Below are positions 6,173 to 6,379 of a stretch of DNA of 6,379 nucleotides, piece by piece. The DNA comes from Gammaproteobacteria bacterium. Its GTDB lineage: Bacteria; Pseudomonadota; Gammaproteobacteria; Steroidobacterales; GCA-2729495. Under the pieces are notes generated by a model. That model made no database searches, was not told where the DNA came from, and worked only from the letters and a program-made list of their open reading frames with translations. The first letter of the stretch is position 1. Each line of letters opens with the position of its first letter. Where the stretch lies: positions 1-6,379 of the forward strand of contig JAUIEY010000113.1 of NCBI GenBank assembly GCA_030429685.1, written 5' to 3'. The position numbers were made by a program, and so were the translations under genes.

Positions 6173-6379
6173 ACTGGATACGGCCGGCTGCCACGAAATG
6201 CTTGCTGTAAGGCGGCTGCGTCAGGCTGGTTACCTGCACTCGCTTGCCACTGGACGGCGCATGCACAAAACGGCCGTCGCCGAGGTAGATCCCGACATGG
6301 GAAATACTGCTGTCGAAGTTGAAAAATACCAGGTCGCCCGCGCGCGCGTCTTTGAGCGGCAACTGCTGGCTGGCGACCT
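6171..6379 (-). CDS. NlpC/P60-family cell-wall peptidase, C-terminal 68 residues; 5' end outside window
   Basis: The frame is open to the window edge on the minus strand, so this is the end of a longer gene. It shows the second half of an NlpC/P60 catalytic domain: DARAGDLVFFNF, the strand with the catalytic histidine SHVGIYLGDGRF, then FVHAPSSGKRVQV, whose histidine is usually the third catalytic residue, and a closing FVAAGRI. The nucleophilic cysteine (usually DCSG) must lie upstream, outside the window. Family members are papain-like gamma-D-glutamyl-diaminopimelate endopeptidases that cut peptidoglycan stem peptides in the periplasm or outer envelope. An in-frame TTG at 6360-6362 could be taken for a start, but it falls inside the conserved domain (leucine of QQLPLKDA), so it is internal. 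The gene converges on the secreted-protein gene with 48 bases between stops; no functional link is implied. Confidence 0.9.
   Translation of the reverse strand, partial: VASQQLPLKDARAGDLVFFNFDSSISHVGIYLGDGRFVHAPSSGKRVQVTSLTQPPYSKHFVAAGRIQ

Noticed and set aside
6171..6362. Minus-strand frame starting at TTG 6360-6362 as a complete 63-residue gene
   Set aside because: The frame stays open to the window edge and the TTG falls inside the NlpC/P60 domain, before which the catalytic cysteine must lie; it is a partial gene.

Overview
The window looks like ordinary chromosome from a proteobacterium, most likely a gammaproteobacterium, with moderately high GC and short intergenic gaps. The basis is the style of the elongation factor G fragment, a proteobacterial ECF sigma/FecR/TonB-receptor cluster, and an outer-membrane barrel ending in phenylalanine. 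I cannot name the genus. I see no tRNA, rRNA, CRISPR array, insertion sequence or attachment site, and no gene-free stretch over 300 bases.

Layout: (1) 1-838, plus strand, is the last 278 residues of a translation elongation factor G of the second (FusA2/FusB-like) type, closed by a strong intrinsic terminator at 861-888. (2) 954-6122, plus strand, is a four-gene block: an ECF sigma factor, a membrane-anchored FecR-type anti-sigma factor, a TonB-dependent receptor with an N-terminal STN signalling domain, and a secreted, very acidic, 14-cysteine protein of unknown function. The first three genes are separated by 10 and 7 bases. The fourth follows after 82 bases that hold a 9-bp hairpin and a strong ribosome binding site. 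A second intrinsic terminator at 6147-6172 ends the block. (3) 6171-6379, minus strand, is the C-terminal part of a convergent NlpC/P60 cell-wall peptidase whose start lies outside the window.

How the genes likely work together (inference from Fec/Fpv/Pup-type cell-surface signalling): the receptor binds an unknown ligand at the outer membrane, its periplasmic STN domain contacts the C-terminal domain of the FecR-like protein, and this releases or activates the ECF sigma factor. No siderophore, haem or sugar genes are present to identify the ligand. The least explained part is the fourth gene. Its product has an N-terminal module with six cysteines in mirror-symmetric spacing, followed by a domain that resembles, from memory, a widespread but uncharacterised secreted family. 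Its position suggests it is a partner, target or ligand-handling factor of the receptor system.
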